DNA of 64,000 nucleotides from Arion vulgaris (GCA_020796225.1 CM036765.1:35430066-35494065); one strand, 5' to 3'. Counted from the first letter of the stretch, positions 44,346-55,204 are shown. The notes: generated by a model from the sequence alone, not told the origin. Translations and numbers: made by a program.

Positions 44346-44879
44346 ACGATAGAGAGTGCACTGACTCTAGCTCATGATGATACTAATTAAATTGTTATTA
44401 ATGGTTGACTGACTACTGCAGAGCGGATATGCATTCAGTTGTGACATATTCACTGCTGTAAGCTAACACCATTCCACAACGCTACCTAGAATGGATCAAT
44501 AGAGGTCGCAAAATATAACGTTCTAAAAATAGATCAGAAACCAGTTAACGTACAAGAAAATTATGTATTATAAACTATGTATTGACCTTAGTTACATATA
44601 TTCTACATGTATGATGCTCTTGCTTTTAAAAACCAGATCGAGGATCATTCTAATTAATTCAACCTTGAGGGTCTGGTGTAAACCTGATATCATACATTTT
44701 TAGTTTATCTTGATCCACAAGAAGGTGGTTACACATTTCCAGATTTAAAAACACAAAAGGAAAAATGTGAAAATATATTTAAATGTTAAAAAAATATTTG
44801 ATACGGCACGCATTCAGGATGTATATATGGCCTTTTTCGTCTTTACAGACGGTCAATCGGCAAGTGTTTTACTGTGACA
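44346..44879. other. Unassigned AT-rich region
   Basis: Nothing recognised. Confidence 0.4.
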
Positions 44880-46065
44880 ACTTCTGAGTTTTCGCTTTTC
44901 TCTCTTGTCGTTCAGCTCGTACATAAGTCTCTTCTCAAAGACTCTGCGCCCTTTCGTAATTTGGCTTTCCACACAACTCTGTCATCAGCTAGTCCCTCCC
45001 ATGTGCTGGGACCTATAGACAACTTTTTCATTGAGGCTTTGCAGACATCTTTATATCTGAGCAGTGGTCTGCCCTGGTGCCTCTTCCTCCGAAAGTTCAC
45101 AGAACAACATTTGTTTTGGTATGCGGCAAGTTTCCATTCTTCTCACATATCCCAACCATCTTAGTCGTCTACTGCTGATCATGCCCATGATGGAAGGCAG
45201 TTTGCACATTGCAGTACTTCAGAGTTGGTTATCTTGTCGTACCACCTGATGTTCATAATCTTGCGGAGACATCGAAGGTGAAAGATGTTAAGTCTCCTCT
45301 CGTGTCTTGAGTAGGCTGTCCATGTTTCTGAGCCATATAGCAAAGAACTAATTACACAGGCTCGATATATTTGAATCTTCGTCTGCAATGTCAGTTTTGT
45401 GTTGTCCCACGCTCGCTTTGATAGTATGCCGAATGTAGTAGCCGCACTCCCTACACGAGCGTTGATTTCTTCATCAAGAGAAAGGCTGGCAGTGACCGTG
45501 GACCCAAGATAGCAGAATTTGTGAACTGGTGTTAGATGTTTGCCATTTAAAGTGATATTTGATGTGTTACCTCCCTGACATAATACACCTGTTTTGAAGA
45601 CACTTATTGTCAGAGAAAATAGGTCGCATGCCTTTGACAAATTATTGATTAGGCATTGTAGTGTAGTCTCACTGTGGGCGACTAAGGCAGCATCGTCAGC
45701 GAAAAGGAAGTCATTGAGAAGAATTTCCGTCGCTTTTGTCTTGACTCTTAAGCGAGCCAAGTTAAAGAGTGAACCATCAGATCTAGTGCGGATGAAAACA
45801 TCACCATCAGCGTCCCCTAAGGCGTGGTTCAAAGGACTGCGAAGAAGATGCAAAAGAGAGTGGGGGCAAGGACACAGCCCTGCTTGACTCCACTCTTAAC
45901 CTCGAAACTATCAGATGTGCTGCCATCGAACTGTATGCTGGCTTTCATGCCCTCATGGAAGGAGACAATCAATTGGAGCAACTTTGGGGGACAGTCAATA
46001 TGCTTCAGTATTTTATAAAGACTTGGCCTGCTGACTGTGTCATATCTTTTGGAGATTAACAAAAC
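44880..46065 (-). pseudogene. LINE reverse transcriptase, best-preserved copy (family L-F)
   Basis: Read downwards from 46062: DTVSRPSLYKILKHIDCPPK, LLQLIVSFHEGMKASIQFDG, FEVKSGVKQGCVLAPTLFCI, then (one frameshift at about 45835) LRVKTKATEILLNDFLFADD, KFCYLGSTVTASLSLDEEIN, YRACVISSLLYGSETWTAYS, RHERRLNIFHLRCLRKIMNI and RWYDKITNSEVLQ. A further shift leads to the C-terminus (NFRRKRHQGRPLLRYKDVCK, ASMKKLSIGPSTWEGLADDR). These cover RT motifs through FADD, thumb and tail, with GVKQGC and FADD intact. Three frames and an early stop at 45179 make it a pseudogene, but a mild one. Endonuclease and 5' part are missing. Confidence 0.88.
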
Positions 46066-46139
46066 GGGATGTAAGTTAGTTTAAGTGCAACAATGATCAG
46101 ATTACAGGTACATTAGGGACAACATAGATCATGTGGTGG
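46066..46139. other. Short spacer
   Basis: Nothing recognised. Confidence 0.3.
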
Positions 46140-47045
46140 TAGACAGGTGCGGGTGTACCTGCAACAGTGGCTCAAGTGTCAAGTACGAACAATAACTGCT
46201 CAGCGGAAAAAGATGCGTACAACAATGGCTCAAGCGGGGAAAGGGTTCATACAACAATGACTCAAGCGGGGAAAGGGTTCATACAACAACGGCTCAAGCG
46301 GGAAAGGGTACTTAGAACAATGGCTCAAGCGGGAAAGGGTACTTAGAACAATGACTCAAACGGGAAAGGGTACATACAACAATGACTCAAACGGGAAAGG
46401 GTACTTAGAACAATGACTCAAGCGGGGAAAGGGTACATAGAACAATGACTCAAGCGGGAAAGGGTTACATAAAACAATGACTCAAGCGTGAAAGGGTACA
46501 TACAACAATGACTCAAGCGGGAAAGGGTACATACAAAAATAACTTAAACGGGAAAGGGTACATACAACAATGACTCAAGCGTGAAATTGTACATACAAAA
46601 ATGACTCAAGCGTGAAAGGGTACATACAACAATGACTCAAGCGTGAAATTGTACATACAAAAATGACTCAAGCGTGAAATTGTACATACAACAATGGCTC
46701 AAACGGGAAAGGGTACATACAACAATGACTCAAACGGGAAAGGGTACATACAACAATGACTCAAACGGGAAAGGGTACTTAGAACAATGACTCAAGTGGG
46801 GAAAGGGTACATAAAACAATGACTCAAGCGTGAAATTGTACATACAAAAATGACTCAAGCGTGAAAGGGTACATACAACAATGACTCAAGCGTGAAAGGG
46901 TACATACAACAATGGCTCAAGCGGGAAAGGGTACATACAACAATGGCTCAAGCGGGAAAGGGTACATACAACAATGGCTCAAGCGGGAAAGGGTACATAC
47001 AACAATGGCTCAAGCGGGAAAGGGTACATAGAACAATGGATAAAC
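46140..47045. repeat. 30-bp minisatellite, about 29 copies
   Basis: The unit is ACAATGACTCAAGCGGGAAA + GGGTACATAC. Variants: GGCTCAAG, CTCAAACGGG, AAGCGTGAAATTG, TACTTAGAAC and an extra G. The last four to five units (GGCTCAAGCGGGAAAGGGTA) are most uniform. The unit contains TGACTCA, an AP-1-like heptamer, in the common variant. Confidence 0.92.
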
Positions 47046-47639
47046 TGGGTAAAATACTGTTTAGATGACAAGAAAAAAGAAAAACAAACATAGAAAAGAG
47101 AAAAGACGGGGGATGGGGGTTGATTATCAATACAAATTATTCAGAAGCAGCCCGAAACTTTCATGAAATGATAAGTGCAATTAGAATTAGATCAGAATAT
47201 TAGAATCCAAATGAAATGATACACAATAGTATAAAAAACAGTAGCTCTACAGAATCAAGTACTTAACAAGATGGAGTGATCACTTACTTCAACTCTTAAC
47301 ATTCAAGCTGGAATTATAAAAAGACAAGACATCGTTATAAATGCAACCATAGAATTGTTGAAAGGCTGAATGGTTAAACAGGGTGGGGTTTCTAATGGAA
47401 ACAACTCGTGTTCACCCCTCGATAAAGTCAAACGTTTTTTCTGTTGGGGTGAAAACGAAACGATGCCCTGTGCATGCGTTGCGACAGCTTCGGGCAAGCG
47501 ACCTGTATTCCTTTGCCCTATATAATCCTTTAGCGTGCTCTAAGGAAATGAGAACAAAGTGCTGTATAAAAATAAAATGCTGATCTATTCTATTTATTAT
47601 TTTTGATCTATATCTGTCCGTTCAAAGATCTCATTGTTT
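47046..47639. other. Unassigned region
   Basis: Short frames without domains (for example 47383-47583). No repeat recognised. Confidence 0.4.
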
Positions 47640-47800
47640 CTTATTCTTCGTTCTCACTAGAATGGGATTTCGGATTCTCTAATTAAGGTAGCCGTCTGCC
47701 TCAGATCATCAGCCGCGCCATACAGTTTCTCTTGGACACTGGTGTAAGTGGGCCACCTCTTTCTTCTCAGGTCTGTGTCAGGACAATAGTCCATAGTTTT
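47640..47800 (-). pseudogene. LINE 3' end, family L-G (single copy)
   Basis: The minus strand reads DLRRKRWPTYTSVQEKLYGA, ADDLRQTATLIRESEIPF and stop. This is the C-terminus of the same LINE that forms the 88-bp array at 54487-54926, here without tandem copies. Confidence 0.7.
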
Positions 47801-47839
47801 AAAGTGTAGTTAAATTCATTGATTTGTTTTAAATATATC

Positions 47840-47950
47840 TGTAGCTTAAGCGGTAGTAAGCTCGATCACAACACAAGCGCACCTGGTTCAAACTCCTAGG
47901 CGGGCGGTTTGGGAGCTAATTCTTTCCTGTGGTAGATGCTTCAATATAGA
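47840..47950 (+). mobile_element. SINE head, family S3
   Basis: ATCTGTAGCTTAAGCGGTAG, TAAGCTCGATCACAACACAA, CTGGTTCAAACTCC (B box), GGGCGGTTTGGGAGCTAATT. The best A/B-box pair in the family; 3' part absent. Confidence 0.7.
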
Positions 47951-48236
47951 CATCATGTGCTGAGTAACGATATCGCAAAATTATCAAATATGGCGCTGCT
48001 AGAAAAGAAGAGAATCTCAAAAACCTGAAAACCGTCGTAATATTGAGACGAAGAGAAAACGAACTGCACGAAAAGACAGATCACACATATACCCAAACCC
48101 CTGATCATATATCTCTCACCTGTAGTAGGGGATCGCTTTCCAAAATTTAACTTTACAATCCCATCCGCACACGATCCAGAGGCGTGCAAACAACAAACAT
48201 CCTAAGTCGTTGTCGTGATGGTTTGCAATAGACAGC

Positions 48237-48276
48237 TATTATTATTATTATTATTATTTATTATTATTTATTATTA

Positions 48277-48322
<46 letters not shown>

Positions 48323-48330
48323 TATTATTA

Positions 48331-48387
<57 letters not shown>
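48237..48387. repeat. (ATT)n microsatellite, about 150 bp
   Basis: Almost uninterrupted ATT/TTA steps with a few single-base phase slips. Confidence 0.97.
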
Positions 48388-48664
48388 TGTATGTGAGCTT
48401 TGAGTATAGTTAATTATATAAGTTATCATGTTAATGTTATCCATATTACTGCATGCTACTTTCTTGCTAATTGCTAGAGATTGTTAAGCTCTTTGTGTTT
48501 GTCCATATAAACTTACAAGTAGAAATGTTCTTATTTGTTATATAGATGAATGATCGGTTAGTTCCGTCTCCAAGTTCGGCTGGACTTTCAAGATTTTATA
48601 TCGTGGCATTTCTTTCAAACTCTTCATTGTCCATCTCTAAATGTTTTCCTCCAAATTATATTAT
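48388..48664. other. Unassigned spacer
   Basis: Nothing recognised. Confidence 0.4.
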
Positions 48665-48990
48665 TGTCTTCACACTTAGTTACTTACTTACTTCTCTCCG
48701 TTTCTCGTGGAGCATAGGGTATCAACAGTTGTTTGCCAATTTTCTCGGTCTCTGGCTGTTTTCTTTATGGTCTCACAGGATAGTCGAGCACTCTTCAGTT
48801 TTTCAAGAAAACTTCGCCTCAAGTCTGTTTAGAACGTCCTATTTTTCGTTTTCCTTGTTGGTTCCATTCAAGTGCTTGTCTAGTTTTCACACTTACCATC
48901 AACATTTTCCTCCAGTTTGATTTTCACCAAGTGTAACGACTTTTTCTGTCTTATGTTAGATGTTTCGTAAACTCTTTCTTTCTGTATGAC
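48665..48990 (-). pseudogene. RTE-like LINE 3' end
   Basis: Minus strand, across frames: LEWNQQGKRKIGRSKQT, a SFLEKLKSARLSCETIKKTA stretch, then ARDRENWQTTVDTLCSTRNG and GEK-stop. Then (GTAA)n (plus strand TTACTTACTTACTT at about 48679-48692). W.(P/Q)QGKR..GR..QTWRR and the final LCSTR are RTE C-terminal hallmarks. It aligns with 715-1100. Confidence 0.72.
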
Positions 48991-49074
48991 GCAAACATAT
49001 GTATACTGAACAGTCTTCAAGAAGACAACATTAGACATGGGAATTGTTTGAAGAATTTAGCATTTTTCATGGAC

Positions 49075-49360
49075 AAAGAAACATAGAAACGAATAAGTCA
49101 TACAGAGAAGGAAGTGGTTCTGCCACTTAATAAGAATGCTATCCAACTCCACAGTATACATAGTCTTCTACAACAGAACATTAGAAAAAAGTCGAGATGA
49201 AGACAAAGAACAAGATAGTTATAGGAATAGCAGAGTCCTGTCAGAAAGCAAAAATAACTACCATCCAAGACACTAGAGCAGCTGAGGACAAAAGCAGAAA
49301 CCTACGACATTAGGTAGCAACCCAGTAGCAGTGTGACGACAAAATAAGAAGATTGCTAAA
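49075..49360 (+). pseudogene. LINE 3' end, family L-A2, decayed
   Basis: GGACAAAGAAACATAGAAAC, CACAGTATACATAGTCTTCT, ACAACAGAACATTAGAAAAA, GCAAAAATAACTACCATCCA, GGACAAAAGCAGAAACCTAC, AGTAGCAGTGTGACGACAAA. Collinear with the coding strand of 19640-19900 but riddled with stops. Confidence 0.65.
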
Positions 49361-50205
49361 GTAAATAAAATACGAGTAACAAATCAAATATCATGAAAAT
49401 ATAAATAAACATGATAGACTGCGGGAAACTTTACCCACATGTAAGTATTTAGAGTAAGTGGGCAAGAGAAGGACTGATATATTGTTGGAGGAGAATTATT
49501 AAGAGCTTGGAAAAGAACAACTTTGCAGAATGTACTGAACCAGATATCACAGATATCCTGCGACATCACAGACTAACAATACATATGTAACACACCTGAC
49601 ACAGGATAGAAAACTGAAACTCCCCACGTCACTTCACGGGACATGTGGATAAGACAAGACTAACATTGTAAGATGCAGAACGTGTTCAAGATACATTAAT
49701 TAACTTTTTATTTGAGATAGCACTGAATCAATCAATCAATCAATTCAATCAATTTCGACTTTATTTGTCTTTTATCCTTTATTTAATACAACCTTCAATT
49801 TTGTATCAAGCATTTTGATTGCAACATCGATTTTGTCTAGTGGACGACCATTGGTAATCAAACAATTAAAGCAGAACATGAAAGATAATATCGATTATGG
49901 TCTCCCTATGAGCACGGTATGATCGATCACTAGAAGAGACCACGGACACAATTATACAATCTTCACGGTTTATGTTGTTGTTGATTCAATTATTGTTAAT
50001 GAGGGCGGCTGTGTTACAAGCGAAACGATAGTTTGTCTGCAGAGCTTGAAGCACTGTGTTACAAGCGAAATGATAGTTCATCTGCAGAGCTTCAAGCATA
50101 CCCTAATTGTGCATTTAGTCTTGCAGACGATAGATATATTTTTCTTCAGTGAACTTTTTATCTTTTTGTTGACCTTCAAGATTAAGTGTTTAGAGAACAT
50201 TATAG
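49361..50205. other. Unassigned region with a small duplication
   Basis: TGTGTTACAAGCGAAACGAT at 50010 and TGTGTTACAAGCGAAATGAT at 50056 start a 46-bp duplication. An (ATCA)n-like stretch at about 49726-49760. No gene. Confidence 0.45.
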
Positions 50206-51628
50206 AAACATAATTTAAAAAAAATGAGTTTTCTAGTTGAGGTACAATGTAACATACATATTTCTGCATAGATATTTAAAAAAATGAATGTTCTAGTTGA
50301 GGTACAATGTAACATACATATTTCTGTATATATATTTAAAAAAATGAGTGTTCTAGTTGAGGTACAATGTAACATACATATTTCTTGAGTGTTCTAGTTG
50401 AGGTACAATGTAACATACATATTTCTTGAGTGTTCTAGTTGAGGTACAATGTAACAAACATATTTCATGAGTGTTCTAGTTGAGGTACAATGTAACATAC
50501 ATATTTCATGAGTGTTCTAGTTGAGGTACAATGTAACATACATATTTCTGCATAGATATTTTAAAACATGAGTGTTCTAGTTGAAGTACAATGTAACATA
50601 CATATTTCTGCATAGATATTTTAAAACATGAGTGTTCTAGTTGAGGTACAATGTAACATACATATTTCTGCATAGATATTTTAAAACATGAGTGTTCTAG
50701 TTGAGGTACAATGTAACATACATATTTCTGCATAGATATTTTAAAACATGAGTGTTCTAGTTGAGGTACAATGTAACATACATATTTCTGCATAGATATT
50801 TTAAAACATGAGTGTTCTAGTTGAGGTACAATGTAACATACATATTTCTGCATAGATATTTTAAAACATGAGTGTTGTAGTTGAGGTACAATGTAACATA
50901 CATATTTCTGCATAGATATTTTAAAACATGAGTGTTCTAGTTGAGGTACAATGTAACATACATATTTCTGCATAGATATTTTAAAACATGAGTGTTCTAG
51001 TTGAGGTACAATGTAACATACATATTTCTGCATAGATATTTTAAAACATGAGTGTTCTAGTTGAGGTACAATGTAACATACATATTTCTGCATAGATATT
51101 TTAAAACATGAGTGTTCTAGTTGAGGTACAATGTAACATACATATTTCTGCATAGACATTTTAAAACATGAGTGTTCTAGTTGAGGTACAATGTAACATA
51201 CATATTTCATGACTGTTCTAGTTGAGGTACAATGTAACATACATATTTCTGCATAGATATTTTAAAACATGAGTGTTCTAGTTGAGGTACAATGTAACAT
51301 ACATATTTCTGCATAGATATTTTAAAACATGAGTGTTCTAGTTGAGGTACAATGTAACATACATATTTCTGCATAGATATTTTAAAACATGAGTGTTCTA
51401 GTTGAGGTACAATGTAACATACATATTTCTGCATAGATATTTTAAAACATGAGTGTTCTAGTTGAGGTACAATGTAACATACATATTTCTGCATAGATAT
51501 TTTAAAACATGAGTGTTCTAGTTGAGGTACAATGTAACATACATATTTCTGCATAGATATTTTAAAACATGAGTGTTCTAGTTGAGGTACAATGTAACAT
51601 ACATATTTCTGCATAGATATTTTTAAAA
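50206..51628. repeat. 60-bp minisatellite with 41-bp short units, about 25 copies
   Basis: The long unit is CATGAGTGTTCTAGTTGAGG, TACAATGTAACATACATATT, TCTGCATAGATATTTTAAAA (exactly 60 bp). A block at about 50386-50540 and one site at 51208 use a 41-bp unit that lacks the GCATAGATATTTTAAAA part. Edge units carry A-run variants (TTTAAAAAAATGAGTG). Minus-strand frames of 244 and 148 codons are artefacts of the 60-bp period. Confidence 0.95.
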
Positions 51629-52239
51629 ACAACAACAGAAAACACGATAACAAGAAAAGTCAAAATTCAAGTTTACTGATGACATGACCCGTATATTAAT
51701 ACGTAACAATTATGTATCATAAATAATAATAGATAACTGATGACTATGTTTGAAATGTTGAAGACTCTCAATGTCATACTTGGGATCACCACTTTCTGTT
51801 GCTGCAGCAGAGAAAGTAACGGATAGTGACTGAAATGATGGTAGTAATTGTCATCTGGTCAATTATATTGATCGCAGTTATGTAATCTATGGGCGTGACT
51901 TCTCCATATAATGAACTCTCTACATACATTACTAATTGTCAACAATAAACTAGAAAATGATACTAGCATTATCAAGGAAATATATATGATATGTTCAAGT
52001 ACAAACCTCATCTGTTTGTCATATCACGAACACGATAATCTAAAACATTTAATGCCACGCCCTGAAGAAACATGTCGACTTGCTATTTTAGGTCTATTGT
52101 CACTGCGTGCAAATTAAACCTTGGTCTAGTTTGTCTGGTTTCAAGAAGTGACGTCTGAACCGAACAAATTAACCCTTTTAAAAAAAATACAAGTCTTCGT
52201 TTCATATCGACTTTGTTTTATCCACTGCGTAGTAGGATA
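51629..52239. other. Unassigned region
   Basis: A 68-codon frame at 51911-52117 has no recognisable domain. Nothing else. Confidence 0.4.
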
Positions 52240-52515
52240 TTCATTGTCGTGTGCCGTGCCGACTAGTGTAGATGATAATAGATCTTCATAATTGTCTTTC
52301 TTGATTATTGACTATCATTTTCGATGTTTGTGTTTTTCAGTGTCAAGACAATAGCTTGACTAGAATTGTCGTTCTGTGTGGTCATTTGTCTCCTTTTCCA
52401 TTGATTTTTGCCGGTTATCGCGATTTGATATAACTCTTCTCCTTTCAGGATATGCTCGAAAAATGAGGATTCTCTATTTGTGATATTGACAATAATCTTC
52501 TTTTGTACTTTTACC
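52240..52515 (-). pseudogene. Probable decayed L-D LINE 3' end
   Basis: GTGCCGTGCCGACTAGTGTA opens as at 3047 (GTGCCGTGCCGGCTGGCGTA), and CAGGATATGCTCGAAAAATG near 52447 resembles CATCACATGTCCGAAAAATG at 3241. The middle is too diverged to align by eye. Confidence 0.45.
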
Positions 52516-52526
52516 TCTTTCTTCTG

Positions 52527-52775
52527 CTTCTTCTTTGCGTTCGTTCTTTACGACCAATTTTAATCACTCTTTGTTATATGTTTGATCTTTGCCAAGAACG
52601 TGTATACGTTGCACATTGGTTTGATAGGCCCCTAAACGCATAGACTTCTACACGTTTAAGACATGCCCATCTGATTTCAGCCAAACCTCCTTAGTCTCCT
52701 CTTATGACATGTGTGGCAGGTAACAATGGTGCTATTCTTTACACCCCAAATTTGGTTCCGGTACCCACTCGGGCT
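52527..52775 (-). mobile_element. SINE-like repeat S5, full length
   Basis: The minus-strand unit matches 3414-3668 over its whole length: GGTACCCACTCGGG end, GGTGTAAAGAATAGCACCAT, CATGTCATAAGAGGAGACTA, ACGTATACACGTTCTTGGCA, (GAA)n tail. A few substitutions in the core (CATAAGAGGAGAC). Confidence 0.75.
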
Positions 52776-52854
52776 GACCTCTTTCAAAACAAACACATTA
52801 TTATCTCATTATAAATTCTGAAATGCTGAAAAATTGTAAGAGTTCTTGTTATTT

Positions 52855-53850
52855 GTTCGCTTTTTGCCCATGACAACTTGTTACTGTCAACATCGTAAAA
52901 AGGAAATGAGAAATTAATAATGAAAGTGCAAGAGAAAAGCGAAAGAATAAATCTTAATGTTGCCAAACAATAAATGCTGACAATGGATAAAACAAGCATA
53001 ACAAATGATATTTTTATCAACTTAGAGCAAATAGAAAATGGGAAGTTTTTAATATCTCGGTTCACTGCTAACCAAATATGGAAATAGGAGGAAGGAAATT
53101 TAAAGAAGAACAAACATGGCCTACAAAAAAATAAACATCTCAAAACGGCATGGAATAGAACTGATCGGAAAACAAAATTCACAATACTAAGATATCCATA
53201 TTACCAGTGGCACCGTACAAGTGTGAAGCATGGACATTTAATAAGGCAGTGGAAAAACATCAATATGTTTTTTAATACTAGTGTTTTTGTTTTTTCCGAT
53301 CCAGAAGCACTTGAGCTTTCAGCTCTTCGGCTCGGTGCCATGGACATCGTAACCCTTCGGTTCGGTGCCACGAACACAGTGAATCTGAGGAACCTGTGGC
53401 TTTTCTGCCAGCCCGCGGAATTGAACAGAGAGCTAGTCACCCGCAGTCCAACGCGCTACGAACACGCTGGGCACTAGGGCTAATACAAGTGTTACAGAAG
53501 ATTCCTGGGTATATCATGGACAGAGAAGAGAAGAAATAGATATCCAGAAAGAATTACAAATTAAAGAAAACTGGTTGATACTACAAACAAAAGGAATGAA
53601 ACATATGGAGAAATATTTAGGAAATTTCAAAAGACACGAAGGGTTAGAGAAGACCATTATGGAAGAAGGACTATTCGCAAACAGGATAAAAGGAAGATCC
53701 CTGGAGAAGTTGAATTCAGGATGTAAATGATGATTTGACCATGATGACTACAGAGGTTAGATATCTGGCTTATGAGAAAGTAAAATACCAAAGGACTGTG
53801 AGGGTGACACAGTACTGTTCAGGCCAAGTTATTTGATAATGATGATGTCT
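52855..53850 (+). pseudogene. LINE-B fragment with nested SINE
   Basis: ESARESERINLNVAKQ, LEQIENGKFLISRFTANQIW, TKISILPVAPYKCEAWTFNK, then the SINE (53286-53480), then CYRRFLGISWTEKRR-like, QKTRRVREDHYGRR-like and the GGCCAAGTTATTTGATAATG 3' end with GATGATG. Aligns with 57290-58060. It covers the region after the RT palm; the palm itself (YADD) is truncated at the 5' side. Confidence 0.75.
53286..53480 (-). mobile_element. tRNA-derived SINE S2 with target duplication
   Basis: Minus strand: GCCCTAGTGCCCAGCGTGTT, TCGTAGCGCGTTGGACTGCG (A-box-like), CTCTGTTCAATTCCGCGGG (B box), then AGAAAAGCCACAGGTTCCTC and GAACCGAAGGGTTACGATGT. Flanks: TAATACTAGTGTT (53273-53285) and TAATACAAGTGTT (53481-53493), 12 of 13 matching, so this is a clean retroposed copy inside LINE-B. 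A partner copy lies at 6715-6965. Confidence 0.85.
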
Positions 53851-54029
53851 CGTTTTCATAAGACATTAGTGGCCGTATGTAGCAAGAACTATTTGACTTT
53901 CATCGTAAGTAACGTCTTGCATTATGTATTACACATAAAGAAGGGATTGGCACAATACCTATCAAATCAGACACACACGGATTGTGGGTTTTTTCCCTAC
54001 GTTCCACAAAGGAGGACAAGAATTAACCC

Positions 54030-54262
54030 TCCTAAATCCAGCATACTTCTTCTTTTCTTCCACCATTTACTTCTTTATAGAAGTGTTGGGGCGGAGTGGG
54101 ATGCCGGGGGAATGTATTGATCTTGTGTGTGCTTGTTTTAAGGCACTTTGTAAGCTGTTATTTATTATCTTAAGACTGTTCTTGATGCCGTCGCTTCATC
54201 TTTTGTGTGGTCTTCCTATTGCGCTGTACTCGTTATACTTTTTCTGTGTGGTTCTCTGTAGT
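54030..54262 (-). pseudogene. LINE 3' end, family L-C
   Basis: The minus strand reads RTTQKKYNEYSAIGRPHKR, SDGIKNSLK and EQ/KQAHTRSIHSPGIPLRPN, then CTTCTATAAAGAAGTAAATG and GGAAGAAAAGAAGAAG. Matches 43180-43390 (plus). Confidence 0.7.
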
Positions 54263-54310
54263 GCGAGAGCCACACAGAAAAAGTATGACAAGTACAGCAT
54301 ACTGAGATCT
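54225..54310. repeat. Inverted junction within L-C (hairpin)
   Basis: TGTACTCGTTATACTTTTTC / TGTGTGGTTCTC on the left and GAGAGCCACACAGAAAAAGT / ATGACAAGTACA on the right are reverse complements with three mismatches, separated by about 10 bp. Both arms are the same LINE segment (RAT.KKY.KYS) in opposite orientation. Confidence 0.75.
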
Positions 54311-54474
54311 AGAAAAGTAAAGTAGCGAGCAGTTAATACCTTGCGGTCTACACATTTTATTTTAAATTTATATTTCTTTTAAATGTATGTTATCATTAAT
54401 TTTGTCTAGCTTATTATATTATCTACTTTTGTGATACATTTCACATATATTATATATTAGCATATTTCTTCTTT

Positions 54475-54926
54475 TTCTACTACGTTCTCACTAGATTGGG
54501 ATTTCGGGTTCTCTAATAAAGGCAGCCGTCTGCCTGAGATTATCAGCCACACCATACAGTTTGTCTTCTGCGTTCTCACTAGATTGGGATTTCGGGTTCT
54601 CTAATAAAGGCAGCCGTCTGCCTGAGATTATCAGCCAAGCCATACAGTTTGTCTTCTGCGTTCTCACTAGATTGGGATTTCGGATTCTCTAATAAAGGCA
54701 GCCGTCTGCCTCAGATTATCAGCCAAGCCATACAGTTTGTCTTCTGCGTTCTCACTAGATTGGGATTTCGGATTCTCTAATAAAGGCAGCCGTCTGCCTC
54801 AGATTATCAGCCAAGCCATACAGTTTGTCTTCTGCGTTCTCACTAGATTGAGATTTCGGATTCTCTAATAAAGGCAGCCGTCTGCCTGAGATTATCAGCC
54901 ACACCATACAGTTTGTCTTGGACGCT
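54475..54926 (-). repeat. 88-bp tandem repeat built from a LINE 3' end, 5 copies
   Basis: CTCACTAGATTGGGATTTCG starts at 54487, 54575, 54663, 54751 and 54839, exact 88-bp steps. On the minus strand every unit encodes the LINE C-terminus KLYG(L/V)ADNLRQTAAFIRES with its stop and a few 3' UTR bases. Since 88 is not a multiple of 3, the copies sit in different frames and cannot form one protein. Confidence 0.93.
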
Positions 54927-55202
54927 GGTGTAAGTGGGCCACCTCTTTCTTCTCAAGTCTGCATACTGGGGGCAGTACTCTAGGATGTAATTTCTATGAT
55001 TTCTGCGTCCCCGTTTTGACCACCCTCGTGATGGTAGGTCAGACAGTTTTACTGTGTGACTAAATCTGTGAGGCAGATTGGCGACCGTAGAATCCGTTAT
55101 CCCATTCCTCATTGTGAGAGGTCGTTGCGCCATGTTATGCACCTTACGGCCTGGTGCATCCGTTTTCTGCAAGCATTTGTTTCGGGTTATCATATGTTTC
55201 AT
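54840..55202 (-). pseudogene. LINE C-terminus, family L-G, 119-codon frame
   Basis: The open frame includes PHRFSHTVKLSDLPSRGWSK, RRNHRNYILEYCPQYADLRR, KRWPTYTSVQDKLYG and ADNLRQTAAFIRESEISI, then stop. The pattern ..L..CP.Y..LR...WP......KLYG...L..TA.F is common at the C-terminus of RNase-H-type invertebrate LINEs, after a zinc-knuckle. The upstream zinc-knuckle cysteines are not seen. It is the parent of the 88-bp array next to it; single relative at 47640-47800. Confidence 0.72.
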
Positions 55203-55204
55203 TC

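Noticed and set aside
47303..47583. Overlapping 64- and 66-codon frames on opposite strands
   Set aside because: No domain, no repeat relationship, random length for this base composition.
48215..48403. Hydrophobic 62-codon frame of L, Y and I runs
   Set aside because: Pure (ATT)n microsatellite.
50506..51653. 244- and 148-codon minus-strand frames with MQKYVCYIVPQLEHSCFKIS units
   Set aside because: Exact 60-bp period with no stop in that frame; no flanking gene structure.
51911..52117. 68-codon frame as a small gene
   Set aside because: No recognisable feature; such lengths are expected by chance in 64 kb.
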